A stretch of DNA of 44,046 nucleotides from assembly GCA_045531205.1 (NCBI GenBank), contig JAZSDN010000055.1, positions 1 to 44,046 of the forward strand. Direction: 5' to 3'. The DNA comes from JAZNQL01 sp045531205 (GTDB lineage Bacteria; Bacillota; Clostridia; UMGS1883; UMGS1540). A model generated the notes under the pieces. It did not search any database. It was given only the letters and a program-made list of their open reading frames with translations, and was not told where the DNA came from. The translations under genes and the position numbers were made by a program. This document shows positions 1 to 8,327 of this stretch, piece after piece (positions within the stretch are counted from its first letter, which is position 1; every line of letters begins with the position of its first letter).

Positions 1-147
1 ATTTGTCATAGGGCGTGCTTTAGCACGTTCATTTTTACCCTTGACTAATCGCAGACGAGCATTTACAAGCTTTCGGGCGAAAATCACCGATATTTTGTGA
101 AATTGTTATGCTAGTCTTTCATTTTTACTTTACACTACCAAGGATAA
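1..147. repeat. Hairpin-rich intergenic stretch downstream of icd
   Basis: No gene is visible. On the plus strand CGTGC (14-18) and GCACG (23-27) close a TTTA loop, and GGG (11-13) can pair with CCC (38-40) around it. Further on GACTA (43-47) can pair with TAGTC (112-116), and AGCAT (58-62) with ATGCT (108-112). The minus-strand run GTCAAGGGTAAAAAT (45 back to 31) resembles GTCAAGTCAGGGTAAAAAT at 12704-12722, the end of a hairpin array, so this is probably a diverged or inverted member of that family. No clear T-tailed terminator for icd was seen. Confidence 0.4.
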
Positions 148-1308
148 TTATGCCATTGCTTTAATTGTTTCCATTACATAATCAGCAAATTCTGTGCCTG
201 TTGCACCTGTATCTCTGCCTGTAATTACAACCTTTTTCTCTTCATACATACATTTATCCATTGCTTTTGCAACAAGGTTTGCCTGCCTTTGATATCCAAT
301 ATGCTCTAAAAGCATAACAGCACCTCTTATTATACTTGAGGGGTCAGCGTACTTATCTCTTCCTTCGTAAACCATTCTTGGTGCAGAGCCGTGTATAGCT
401 TCAAACATAGCGTAACGTTTACCTATGTTAGCACTGCCTGCTGTTCCTACACCACCCTGGAATTCTGCCGCTTCGTCAGTTATAATATCGCCGTAAAGGT
501 TAGGAAGAACTACAACCTGGAACTGTGTTCTTCTCTTTTTGTCAACAAGCTTTGCTGTCATAATATCAATGTACCAGTCATCAAATTCAATTTCAGGATA
601 ATCCTTTGCTACGTTCTGGCAGATATTTAAGAATTTACCGTCTGTTGTTTTTATAACGTTTGCTTTTGTAACAGCAGTTACTCTTGTTTTACCTGTCTTT
701 TTAGCATATTCAAAAGCTGCTCTTGCTATTCTTTCGCTTCCTTCTGTTGTGGTTACGCAAAAATCAAACGCCAAATCATCGTCAACGTGAACGCCGTTAC
801 TGCCAAGTGCATAAGAGCCTTCTGTGTTTTCACGATAGAATGTCCAGTCTATTCCTTCTTCAGGAACCTTTACGGGACGTACATTTGCAAAAAGGTCAAG
901 CTCTTTTCTCATTGCAACGTTTGCACTTTCGATGTTGGGCCACTTATCACCTGAACGAGGTGTTGTTGTGGGGCCTTTTAATATAACGTGGCATTTTTTG
1001 ATTTCGTCAAGCACGTCATCAGGAATTGGTTTCATAACGCGTACACGGTTTTCTATTGTTAAACCGTCTATAACGCGGAATTCTACTTTACCCTTCTCTA
1101 CTTCATCCTTTAACACAAATTCTAAAATTCTGTGTGCTTCTTTTGTTATTGCAGGGCCTATACCGTCACCGCCTACAACACCAATTATTATTTTATCCAA
1201 AGACTGATAGTCAATAAAATCCTTTTCAGCCTTCATTCTTTCAATTCTTTTAAGCTGTCCTTCAATAAGTTTTGCAAACTTTTCGGTAGCTGTCTGTATT
1301 TTATCCAT
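148..1308 (-). CDS. icd: Isocitrate dehydrogenase (isocitrate/isopropylmalate dehydrogenase family)
   Basis: Oxidatively decarboxylates isocitrate to 2-oxoglutarate in the cytoplasm, here most likely to feed glutamate synthesis. The 386 residues contain the substrate motif S128-x-N130...R134 and R144, the catalytic segment FYRENTEG (Y158), K215, and the metal-binding aspartates D248, D274 and D278 (the last two in LYGDIITDEAA). About 40 residues precede the Rossmann-like core, an extension compared with the shortest family members. After HGSAP (306-310) come R311-M312, at positions that in E. coli NADP enzyme are Lys-Tyr and in NAD enzymes usually Asp-Ile, so cofactor choice cannot be read off. 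It starts 4 bases after the aconitase stop, so the two are cotranscribed. Isopropylmalate or homoisocitrate dehydrogenase is a less likely alternative given the aconitase partner. Confidence 0.9.
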   Translation of the reverse strand: MDKIQTATEKFAKLIEGQLKRIERMKAEKDFIDYQSLDKIIIGVVGGDGIGPAITKEAHRILEFVLKDEVEKGKVEFRVIDGLTIENRVRVMKPIPDDVLDEIKKCHVILKGPTTTPRSGDKWPNIESANVAMRKELDLFANVRPVKVPEEGIDWTFYRENTEGSYALGSNGVHVDDDLAFDFCVTTTEGSERIARAAFEYAKKTGKTRVTAVTKANVIKTTDGKFLNICQNVAKDYPEIEFDDWYIDIMTAKLVDKKRRTQFQVVVLPNLYGDIITDEAAEFQGGVGTAGSANIGKRYAMFEAIHGSAPRMVYEGRDKYADPSSIIRGAVMLLEHIGYQRQANLVAKAMDKCMYEEKKVVITGRDTGATGTEFADYVMETIKAMA

Positions 1309-1312
1309 CTTC

Positions 1313-3232
1313 TTAACCCTTTCTTGTATAATTTAACAATCCGCCTGCAGCTATTATATCCTTCTGCCTTTCGGAAAGTGTTATTACTGTTTTAAATTCT
1401 GTGCCTTTGGTAACATTTTTAACTGTTACATTGCCACTTCTTATAGCAGCTTCTGCATTTTCTATCAAAAGCTCATCAGTTTCACAAATACCATCATAAT
1501 CAGCTTCGTTTTCGAATGTAAGAGGTATTATGCCAGAGTTTATAAGGTTTGCCATATGTATTCTTGCAAAGCTTTTTGCTATTACTGCACGAACTCCTAA
1601 ATAAAGAGGCACGAGTGCTGCGTGTTCTCTGCTTGAGCCCTGACCGTAATTATGACCGCCTACTATGATACCGCCGCCATTTGCCTTTGCACGGGCGGGG
1701 AATTCAGGATCGCAGGGTGTTAAACAGAAATCCGAAAGATACGGAATATTTGAACGGTAAGGTAAAAGTTTTGCATTTGAAGGCATAATATGGTCTGTTG
1801 TAATATTATCTTCTACCTTTATCAGAACTTTGCCAGATACCTTTTCTTCCAAGGCACGGTTTACAGGGAATTCTTTGATGTTGGGGCCGCGTACAACGTC
1901 AGGTTCTAAACCTTCTTTTGCAGGAGCTTCTACCATATTATCGTTTATATAAAACTTTTCGGGCATTTCTATTTCAAGACGTTCGCCTAAAATGCAAGGG
2001 TCTGTTAAAACGCCTGTTATTGCCGAAATTGCCGCAGTTTCAGGGCTTACAAGGTAAACCTGTGCAGATTTGGTACCGCTTCTTCCTTCAAAGTTACGAT
2101 TGTTAGTTCTTAAAGATACAGCATTTGTTCTGGGTGCCTGTCCCATACCTATACAGGGGCCGCACGCACTTTCAAGCACACGTGCACCTGCATCTATCAT
2201 ATCGGCTAAAGCACCGTTTTCGGCAAGCATTTTTAAAACCTGTTTTGAACCAGGGCCTATAACAAGGCTTACGTCAGGATGAACTGTTTTGCCTTTTAAT
2301 ATTGCAGCCGTTTTCATCATATCGGTGTATGAAGAGTTTGTACAGCTACCTATAAATACCTGGTCAACTTTTATTTCGCCAATTTCTGTTACTTTCTTTA
2401 CATTATCGGGACTGTGAGGACAAGCAGCTAATGGTACAAGTGTTGATAAGTCTATTGTAATTTCTTCGTCATATACTGCATCGGCATCGGAATAAAGCTC
2501 TGTAAAGTCAGCTTCTCTTCCCTGTGCTTTTAAAAATTCCAAGGTCACTTCATCACTTGGGAAAATAGATGTTGTAGCACCAAGCTCTGCACCCATATTT
2601 GTAATTGTTGCACGCTCGGGTACGCTTAAGGTTTTTACGCCTTCTCCTGCATATTCAACTATTTTGCCGATGCCACCTTTTACGCTTAATATTCTTAAAA
2701 CTTCAAGTATAATATCTTTAGCAGAAGTATAAGACTGAAGCTTTCCTATAAGATTTACTCTTAACATTTTGGGCATTGCAAGATAATATGCTCCACCGCC
2801 CATTGCAACAGCAACGTCAAGACCGCCTGCACCAATAGCCAGCATACCTATACCGCCGCCTGTGGGGGTATGGCTGTCGGAACCTAAAAGTGTCATACCT
2901 GGCACGCCAAATCTTTCAAGCTGTACCTGATGGCAAATGCCGTTTCCGGGGCGTGAAAAATGTATGCCGTGCTTTGATGTAACTGTTTGTATGTACTTAT
3001 GGTCATCGGCATTTTCAAAGCCTGACTGAATTGTATTATGGTCAATATATGCAACTGACTTTTTTGTTTTTACTTTAGGAATCCCTATTGCTTCAAACTG
3101 AAGATATGCCATTGTTCCTGTGGAGTCCTGCGTTAAGGTCTGATCAATTCTTATAGAGATTTCGCTGCCCGGTGTCATTTCACCGCTTACAAGATGTTCT
3201 TTTATTATTTTTTGTGCTATAGTAAGTCCCAT
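1313..3232 (-). CDS. acn: Aconitate hydratase (short, about 640-residue type)
   Basis: Interconverts citrate and isocitrate through an active-site [4Fe-4S] cluster; it acts immediately before the isocitrate dehydrogenase encoded downstream. At 639 residues it is the shorter bacterial aconitase type, not the 900-residue AcnA. Cluster ligands are C297 (IGSCTNS), C357 and C360 (ESACGPCIGMGQAP). DHN at 64-66 and SDSHTPTGGG at 118-127 are family motifs. The C-terminal swivel domain carries TTDHIMPSNAK and the GQGSSREHAAL substrate loop. It follows fakA by 11 bases. Citrate synthase is not in the window. 3-Isopropylmalate dehydratase is less likely because both halves are fused and the adjacent enzyme fits isocitrate. 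Confidence 0.93.
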   Translation of the reverse strand: MGLTIAQKIIKEHLVSGEMTPGSEISIRIDQTLTQDSTGTMAYLQFEAIGIPKVKTKKSVAYIDHNTIQSGFENADDHKYIQTVTSKHGIHFSRPGNGICHQVQLERFGVPGMTLLGSDSHTPTGGGIGMLAIGAGGLDVAVAMGGGAYYLAMPKMLRVNLIGKLQSYTSAKDIILEVLRILSVKGGIGKIVEYAGEGVKTLSVPERATITNMGAELGATTSIFPSDEVTLEFLKAQGREADFTELYSDADAVYDEEITIDLSTLVPLAACPHSPDNVKKVTEIGEIKVDQVFIGSCTNSSYTDMMKTAAILKGKTVHPDVSLVIGPGSKQVLKMLAENGALADMIDAGARVLESACGPCIGMGQAPRTNAVSLRTNNRNFEGRSGTKSAQVYLVSPETAAISAITGVLTDPCILGERLEIEMPEKFYINDNMVEAPAKEGLEPDVVRGPNIKEFPVNRALEEKVSGKVLIKVEDNITTDHIMPSNAKLLPYRSNIPYLSDFCLTPCDPEFPARAKANGGGIIVGGHNYGQGSSREHAALVPLYLGVRAVIAKSFARIHMANLINSGIIPLTFENEADYDGICETDELLIENAEAAIRSGNVTVKNVTKGTEFKTVITLSERQKDIIAAGGLLNYTRKG

Positions 3233-3243
3233 TGTTTATTCTC

Positions 3244-4839
3244 CTATTCAACTGAAATTATGTAACTGTATACAGGCTGTCCGCCAAAGTAGAAAGACAC
3301 ATCTGCATCGGAATACTCCTCGCTTAAATACTGGCTTATATCCTGAATATCATCTTCTGTTATTCCTTCTCCGTAAAACACAGTTATTGCGGCTGTTTCT
3401 TCGTCTGCAAGATTTTCGCACACGCATTTTAATGCTTCATCAGGAGTTTGTGCGGATGTTTTTATATCACTTCCGCATATACCGAGGTAGTCCCCCTCGT
3501 GTATTTTTACGTCATTAATTTCACTGTCGCGTACAGCATAAGTAACAAGCCCTGTTTTAATATACTTTATACTTTTTGTCATTGCACTCTCGTTATCCAA
3601 AGAATCGGGCGAGAATGACATAAGTGCCGCTATGCCTTCAGGAATGCTTCTTGTAGGAATTACGCAAACTTTATTTTCAGAAAGCCCTGCCGCCTGCTCT
3701 GCCGCCATAATTATGTTTTTATTGTTAGGCAGAACATAAACAGTTTTTGCGTTAGCTTCTTTTATTGCAGAAAGAATATCCTCAGTGCTTGGGTTCATTG
3801 TTTGTCCGCCGTTTATTATAACGGTAACACCAAGTTCCTTCATCATACCTGTTATTCCCTCTCCCGATGCTACAGAAACTATGCCGTATTCCGAAAGCTC
3901 GCCGGCTTTTTCCTCAAACCCTAAAGTTTCACGGTGTTCTTCACGCATATTATCTATTTTTATGTCTAAAAGTTCACCTACTCTTATAGCTCTTTCAAGG
4001 ATAAATCCCGGGTTATTTGTGTGAATATGTACCTTCATAATACCGCTGTCAGCTATAAGCATCAAGCTGTCACCCATAGGCTCTATTTCGCTTCTTAACT
4101 TCTTTTCGTCCTTCGGGTTTGCGTTTTTTATTATAAATTCTGTACAGTAGCCAAACTTAATTTTTGCTTCTGTCTTTTTTATGGGTTCTGCAGGTTGCAA
4201 AGAGATTTCTGTTAACTTTACAGCTTTGCCTTCCTTTATGGCATAAAGCATACCCTCTATAACATACATAAGACCCTGTCCGCCTGAATCCACAACTCCT
4301 GCCTGTTTTAATGCAGGTAACATCTGGGTAGTTTCTAAAAGGGCTTTGTTGCCGGAAGATACTGCCATTTCAAAAACTTCCTGCACGGTTGTGTCTGCTG
4401 TTACATTTTCTTCAAGATACTCACTTATGCGTCTTATAACTGTTAAAATTGTACCTTCTGTAGGTTTCATAACAGCTCTGTATGCTGTAGCCGAAGCATT
4501 TTTGAAAGCATCCTTTAAAAGCATAGCGTCAGCTTCTTTTGCGGATGTAGTAGCCTTTGCGAATCCCCTCATTATCTGTGAAAGAATAACGCCCGAGTTA
4601 CCTCTTGCACCTTTTAATGTTGCAGAAGCAGTAGCCGATGTAGCTTCTCCTAAAGAAGAAAACTCTTTTTCGGAAATTTGTGCTGCTGAACTCAAAAATG
4701 TTCTGCTCATATTTGTGCCCGTATCACCGTCGGGGACCGGAAACACATTCAGCCTGTCTACTTCTTCGCGTGCGTTTGCCAAATTGTTCGCACCCGAAAT
4801 AACAAGCAATTTAAAGCTTTTTGCATCTAATGTTTTCAC
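3244..4839 (-). CDS. fakA: DhaL/DegV-type fatty acid kinase (FakA/YloV family)
   Basis: By family, this kinase phosphorylates fatty acids presented by a FakB carrier so that they enter phospholipid synthesis. The N-terminal DhaL domain shows the magnesium/ATP motif PVPDGDTGTNM (34-44, with D37 and D39) and GARGNSGVILSQ (77-88); a central domain and a DegV-like C-terminal domain follow, giving 531 residues, normal for FakA. I chose the GTG at 4839 because GGAGG lies 9 bases upstream and the protein then begins VKTLDAKSF like its relatives; an ATG at 4881 would extend it into yloU without a good ribosome site. It sits 16 bases after yloU, the usual Firmicutes pairing. No fakB is visible here. 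Confidence 0.88.
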   Translation of the reverse strand: MKTLDAKSFKLLVISGANNLANAREEVDRLNVFPVPDGDTGTNMSRTFLSSAAQISEKEFSSLGEATSATASATLKGARGNSGVILSQIMRGFAKATTSAKEADAMLLKDAFKNASATAYRAVMKPTEGTILTVIRRISEYLEENVTADTTVQEVFEMAVSSGNKALLETTQMLPALKQAGVVDSGGQGLMYVIEGMLYAIKEGKAVKLTEISLQPAEPIKKTEAKIKFGYCTEFIIKNANPKDEKKLRSEIEPMGDSLMLIADSGIMKVHIHTNNPGFILERAIRVGELLDIKIDNMREEHRETLGFEEKAGELSEYGIVSVASGEGITGMMKELGVTVIINGGQTMNPSTEDILSAIKEANAKTVYVLPNNKNIIMAAEQAAGLSENKVCVIPTRSIPEGIAALMSFSPDSLDNESAMTKSIKYIKTGLVTYAVRDSEINDVKIHEGDYLGICGSDIKTSAQTPDEALKCVCENLADEETAAITVFYGEGITEDDIQDISQYLSEEYSDADVSFYFGGQPVYSYIISVE

Positions 4840-4855
4840 TATAACTGTCCTCCGA

Positions 4856-5212
4856 TTATTTCTGAACTCTAACAGTTTCAACTATTACGTTAACTGTTCT
4901 TACTTCCATACCCGTACATTCAGAAACGCGGTATTTTACGTGATTTATTATACTTTGAGAAACTGCATTCATATTTATGCCGTACTCTACCATAATGTGC
5001 AAAGTAAGGTCAAGCATATTTCCGCTTACAGAAACCTGTATGCCTTTTGACATATTGTTGCGTTTTAAAAGCGAGAATAATCCGTCACGTCTGTTTTTGC
5101 TTACCATACCAACAACACCGTAGCATTTTGACGCAACATAACCTGCTGTGTTTGCTATAGCTTCTTCAGAGATGGTTACATCTCCAAGTACAGTTTCAAA
5201 TGTTCTGTCCAT
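4856..5212 (-). CDS. yloU: Asp23/Gls24 family envelope-stress protein (YloU-like)
   Basis: A 118-residue cytoplasmic Asp23/Gls24 domain protein. It starts with the typical GDVTISEEAIANTAGYVAS segment and has the alternating beta strands of the family (QVSVSGNMLDLTLHIMVEYG, then a VNVIVETVRV-like end). Members accumulate near the membrane under envelope or alkaline stress, but the biochemical role is not settled. A strong AAAGGAG lies 7 bases before the ATG. The gene is 23 bases after yhaN and 16 before fakA. The yloU-fakA linkage is common in Firmicutes and suggests a shared role in membrane homeostasis. Confidence 0.9.
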   Translation of the reverse strand: MDRTFETVLGDVTISEEAIANTAGYVASKCYGVVGMVSKNRRDGLFSLLKRNNMSKGIQVSVSGNMLDLTLHIMVEYGINMNAVSQSIINHVKYRVSECTGMEVRTVNVIVETVRVQK

Positions 5213-5235
5213 AAAATTTCTCCTTTAACCAAAAA

Positions 5236-7122
5236 TTAAAGTTCTATCAGATTTGCATCTTCTCTTAAAATGGATTGGCACGAAAAGATAATTGTCTGTC
5301 TTTTAAGTCCGAAAATAAAGTCAAGTGCCTTTTGTCTTCTTTGCTCGTCGTATTGAATAAATGCATCATCCAAAAATAAGGGAGCTGTTTTCTTTGCGGT
5401 CATTTCGGCAAGAGCAATACGCAAAGCAAGATATACCTGGTCGCAACACCCGCCCGAAAAATAGGCAATCTCGTGTACGCCGTCTTTATGTACCATTATA
5501 TTATAACTCTTATCTGCGATTATGTCAAAGCTTTCGTTAGTTATTTGTTCAATTATTTTTGAAGCACGCCTGTTAAGCTCGGGTGCAAAATCGCGACTTA
5601 CGTGTTCATAAGCCTTTTCTAAAGTTTCTTTTGCAAGCATTAGAGCCGAATATTTTTTCTCGTATTCTTTAAGCTTTTCCTGCTCGTTTTCAAGCTCTGC
5701 CGCAATTAAAGAAGGTTCTCTTACCCCGTTTAAAGCGGTTTGCAAGGCACCGCTTATCTCGGCTTCTTCTTTAATATATTCACGAAGAAGATTTTCTTTT
5801 CTTCTTTCTTCTTCCAAAACCTCCGAAATATTTACGGGCATAATTTTTATGTCATCAGCCTGCCCCTGTTCTTTTAGCTTAAGCTCTGTTTGGAGAAGCT
5901 TTATTTTTTCTTCACTTATAGCTTGTGAGATTTTGTTAAGATTTTCTTGTGCGTGAACAATCTTTTCAGAAAGGTTAATATATTTAGCTCTGCCCTCGCT
6001 GTATTCCTTTAAGTTTTTAGAGTTATACTTTTCAAATTCTGCCTGTTTTATATTTGCTTTTTCAAGCTGCAAAGAAAGAGCCTCGGCTTCTTTTTTAGCT
6101 TTGCCAGAAAGAATTATAAAAATAATGGGCAAAACTATTGTAAAAAATGTAATAACAGCAAATATAATTAAGTTTTTAGCTTTTTTGTTTAAAGAAGCTA
6201 TACGTTCCTTTAAAACTTCCCTGTCTTCTGTCTGCTCATATATTACAGAATCCGCTTCCTTTTCAAAGCAGGAGTATGCTGAAAATTCGTTTTTTAAATT
6301 CTCAAGCTCTTTTTCGGCAAGGGCTTGTTCTTCTGTAAGCTTTGCAAGATTTTTTTCGGTTTCTATCTTTTTCAAAAGAATTTCCTGACCGTAGGCGGTA
6401 ACTTCTTTTTCTTTTAATTCTTTTAATTCATTCCCCAGTTTTTCAATTTCTGCTTCAAGATATTTTTTTCTGTCTGTTTTGTCAAACTGGTTTTTACGCC
6501 ACAAAAGACTGTCTTCAAGCTCCTGCCTTAACTCGCTTATCTTTAAGTGAGTGTCATTTATAAGACCTTTGTTACCTCGGGAAATATATTTTTTTATAGC
6601 TTCGCTTATAATATCATCTGCCTTGCGGTAATTGTTTTTTTCGTCACCGCTTTGGGCAAGGTTTATAAGACGGTTTGTTATTTCGTCGTCCTCCCCTTCA
6701 ATTTTTGAAGAAAGCTGACCTATGTATAAAGTTTTTGAAAAAGCTTTTTCAGGAAGTCCTATATGTTCTTCGGGTAAAAATTCAGTTTTTTCTCCCGTCA
6801 GAATATCTATTACTTCTGTCTTGTCAGAGCTTTGTGTTTTTCCGCATACTCTGCTTATTAAAAGCTCTCTGCCATCATCGGTTAAAACTGTAATTTCGCC
6901 AGCAACTCTGCTCCCATCCCATGGAGTATACTTTTTACGTTCGTTTACAGAAGGAGAAGTACCTCTTCCCGAAAAGCCGTAAAGCATTCCCTTTATAAAG
7001 GACATTACAGTACTTTTTCCCGACTCGTTTTTTCCGTAAATTATATTTACTTCGTCTTTGAATTCTATTTCTTTATCTTTAAATTTTCCGTAGGATATAA
7101 TCTTAATTTTTTTAATCTTCAT
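5236..7122 (-). CDS. yhaN: SbcC-like AAA ATPase with a central membrane-like segment (YhaN family)
   Basis: An ATPase of the Rad50/SbcC type that would act with the nuclease-like YhaO encoded just upstream. Walker A is GKNESGKST (30-38). Long charged coiled coils run through the middle. The C-terminal half has the ABC-type signature YFSGGCCDQVYLALRIALAEM in shortened form (FSGG) followed by the Walker B-like PLFLDDAF. Near the centre a stretch starting IIFAVITFFTIVLPIIFI is strongly hydrophobic and looks membrane-inserted, as is reported for YhaN homologues. At 628 residues it is shorter than B. subtilis YhaN (about 960), mainly through shorter coils. Role in DNA end processing is inferred from family. 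Confidence 0.82.
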   Translation of the reverse strand: MKIKKIKIISYGKFKDKEIEFKDEVNIIYGKNESGKSTVMSFIKGMLYGFSGRGTSPSVNERKKYTPWDGSRVAGEITVLTDDGRELLISRVCGKTQSSDKTEVIDILTGEKTEFLPEEHIGLPEKAFSKTLYIGQLSSKIEGEDDEITNRLINLAQSGDEKNNYRKADDIISEAIKKYISRGNKGLINDTHLKISELRQELEDSLLWRKNQFDKTDRKKYLEAEIEKLGNELKELKEKEVTAYGQEILLKKIETEKNLAKLTEEQALAEKELENLKNEFSAYSCFEKEADSVIYEQTEDREVLKERIASLNKKAKNLIIFAVITFFTIVLPIIFIILSGKAKKEAEALSLQLEKANIKQAEFEKYNSKNLKEYSEGRAKYINLSEKIVHAQENLNKISQAISEEKIKLLQTELKLKEQGQADDIKIMPVNISEVLEEERRKENLLREYIKEEAEISGALQTALNGVREPSLIAAELENEQEKLKEYEKKYSALMLAKETLEKAYEHVSRDFAPELNRRASKIIEQITNESFDIIADKSYNIMVHKDGVHEIAYFSGGCCDQVYLALRIALAEMTAKKTAPLFLDDAFIQYDEQRRQKALDFIFGLKRQTIIFSCQSILREDANLIEL

Positions 7123-7123
7123 A

Positions 7124-8185
7124 TCAGCACACTATATCCTTTCCCGCAAGGGCTGCTGCGCCGTACGAAAGGGCAAGCTTTGTCTGCTCGTCAGATTGCG
7201 TTAATCTTTTTGAAAACTCTTCCCATAATGCACCTGTGCAGACAGGGAGAGTAGAAGTATTATTTTCTATTTTTATAAAAAAGCAATCGTCTTTTAATGC
7301 TTCTTTTAATACATTTTCGTCAAAATATATATCTTCGTCTAAAGTTCCTGTAAGAATAACTTTATATAAATCATTCTTTTCGGGCATTTTTTCTTTTATT
7401 TTTTCTGCTACATCGTTATATGTAATACAGCCCGAAATGTCTACTTCACAAACTATGTTTTTACGGATTGAAGAAGGTACAAATTCAAGCTTTGCAAGTC
7501 CTTTTGAAACCTCTCCCGCAATATAACCGCACATATCTGTTTCGTCAAAATAAATTCCTTCGGGCATTCCGCTGTAAGCATAATAGGTTTTTCCCTGTCT
7601 TTTTATTCCCGAAAAAGTATGAGTATGTCCAAAGGCTATATAGTCAAGATTACTCTTTTCAATATCAGAAAGAGAAACGGGATTATATTCGTTTTCTGCC
7701 CCTATTGCACCGTGAGTTATCATTATATTTACCATTTCGTCATCTTTTGCAGAAAAACCATTTAAAAGAGAGGATGTAACAAATCTTTTATTAAATCCGC
7801 ATCCGTAAACACGCAGATTTTTTTCGGGTATTTCAATGCACTCGATTTCCTCTGAAAAAATATGCACATTTTCTCCAAAATCAAATTTGGTGTAAGGATT
7901 TTCTCCGTCTGCAAAATCGTGGTTGCCAGGTGCTATAAATACGGGGACTCCTGCAAGAGAAAAACATCTTTTTAAAAAGTTAAGCGTTGCAGACGAAACA
8001 TAGGAATTTTCAAACAAATCCCCTGCACACAAAACAATATCCGCTTTTTCTTTTGCGCTTATCATAATATTTTCAAAAGTTTTACGGCATTCTTCATTAC
8101 GGATTCTCGATTGCTTGTCCGAAAAACCCGCCATTGGCGAATCAAAATGTGTGTCTGCCGTGTGTAATATTCTAACTGCACACAT
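7124..8185 (-). CDS. yhaO: Metallophosphoesterase, SbcD-like DNA nuclease (YhaO family)
   Basis: A calcineurin-like phosphoesterase of 353 residues, the probable catalytic partner of the YhaN-like ATPase, whose start lies one base beyond this stop. Metal motifs in order are HTADTHFDSP (D11, H13), AGDLFENS, APGNHDF, ITHGAIG and FGHTHTF, the complete SbcD/Mre11 set. A C-terminal capping region follows. AAAGGAG sits 9 bases before the ATG. It appears to be the first gene of a six-gene minus-strand run ending with icd, all spaced 1-23 bases. I saw no convincing promoter just upstream: a TATAAT at 8203-8208 is too close to the ribosome site. Confidence 0.87.
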   Translation of the reverse strand: MCAVRILHTADTHFDSPMAGFSDKQSRIRNEECRKTFENIMISAKEKADIVLCAGDLFENSYVSSATLNFLKRCFSLAGVPVFIAPGNHDFADGENPYTKFDFGENVHIFSEEIECIEIPEKNLRVYGCGFNKRFVTSSLLNGFSAKDDEMVNIMITHGAIGAENEYNPVSLSDIEKSNLDYIAFGHTHTFSGIKRQGKTYYAYSGMPEGIYFDETDMCGYIAGEVSKGLAKLEFVPSSIRKNIVCEVDISGCITYNDVAEKIKEKMPEKNDLYKVILTGTLDEDIYFDENVLKEALKDDCFFIKIENNTSTLPVCTGALWEEFSKRLTQSDEQTKLALSYGAAALAGKDIVC

Positions 8186-8255
8186 ACGCGTTTCTCCTTT
8201 TTATTATAATTTATTTCTCTGTCTTATTAAGAGTAATTTTTGTATATATTGATTA

Positions 8256-8308
8256 ATTGCGACACATAAGGTTTAGATGCAAACCTTTTTAGTCGCAAGT
8301 TCGTGTCA
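8256..8308. repeat. 53-base direct repeat, copy 1 (downstream of the GH39-like gene)
   Basis: Begins ATTGCGA and ends CGTGTCA. It aligns without gaps to 9686-9738 with 43 of 53 positions identical, sharing CATAAGGTTTAGATGCAAA and TTTTAGT. This copy can form a hairpin: AAGGTTT and AAACCTT around AGATGC, enclosed by GCGAC (8259-8263) and GTCGC (8292-8296). The pair brackets the glycosidase gene. The AGAT-GCAAAC part resembles GATATGCAAACT in the hairpin arrays at 10790 and 37096. Confidence 0.8.
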
Positions 8309-8327
8309 GCGCAGTGCTAAAATGCTT

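Noticed and set aside
4346..5050. 234-codon open frame on the plus strand
   Set aside because: It is antisense to fakA and yloU, lacks a recognisable domain and ribosome site, and reflects codon bias of the real genes.
8203..8208. TATAAT as -10 box for yhaO
   Set aside because: The transcript would start inside the ribosome binding site and there is no matching -35.
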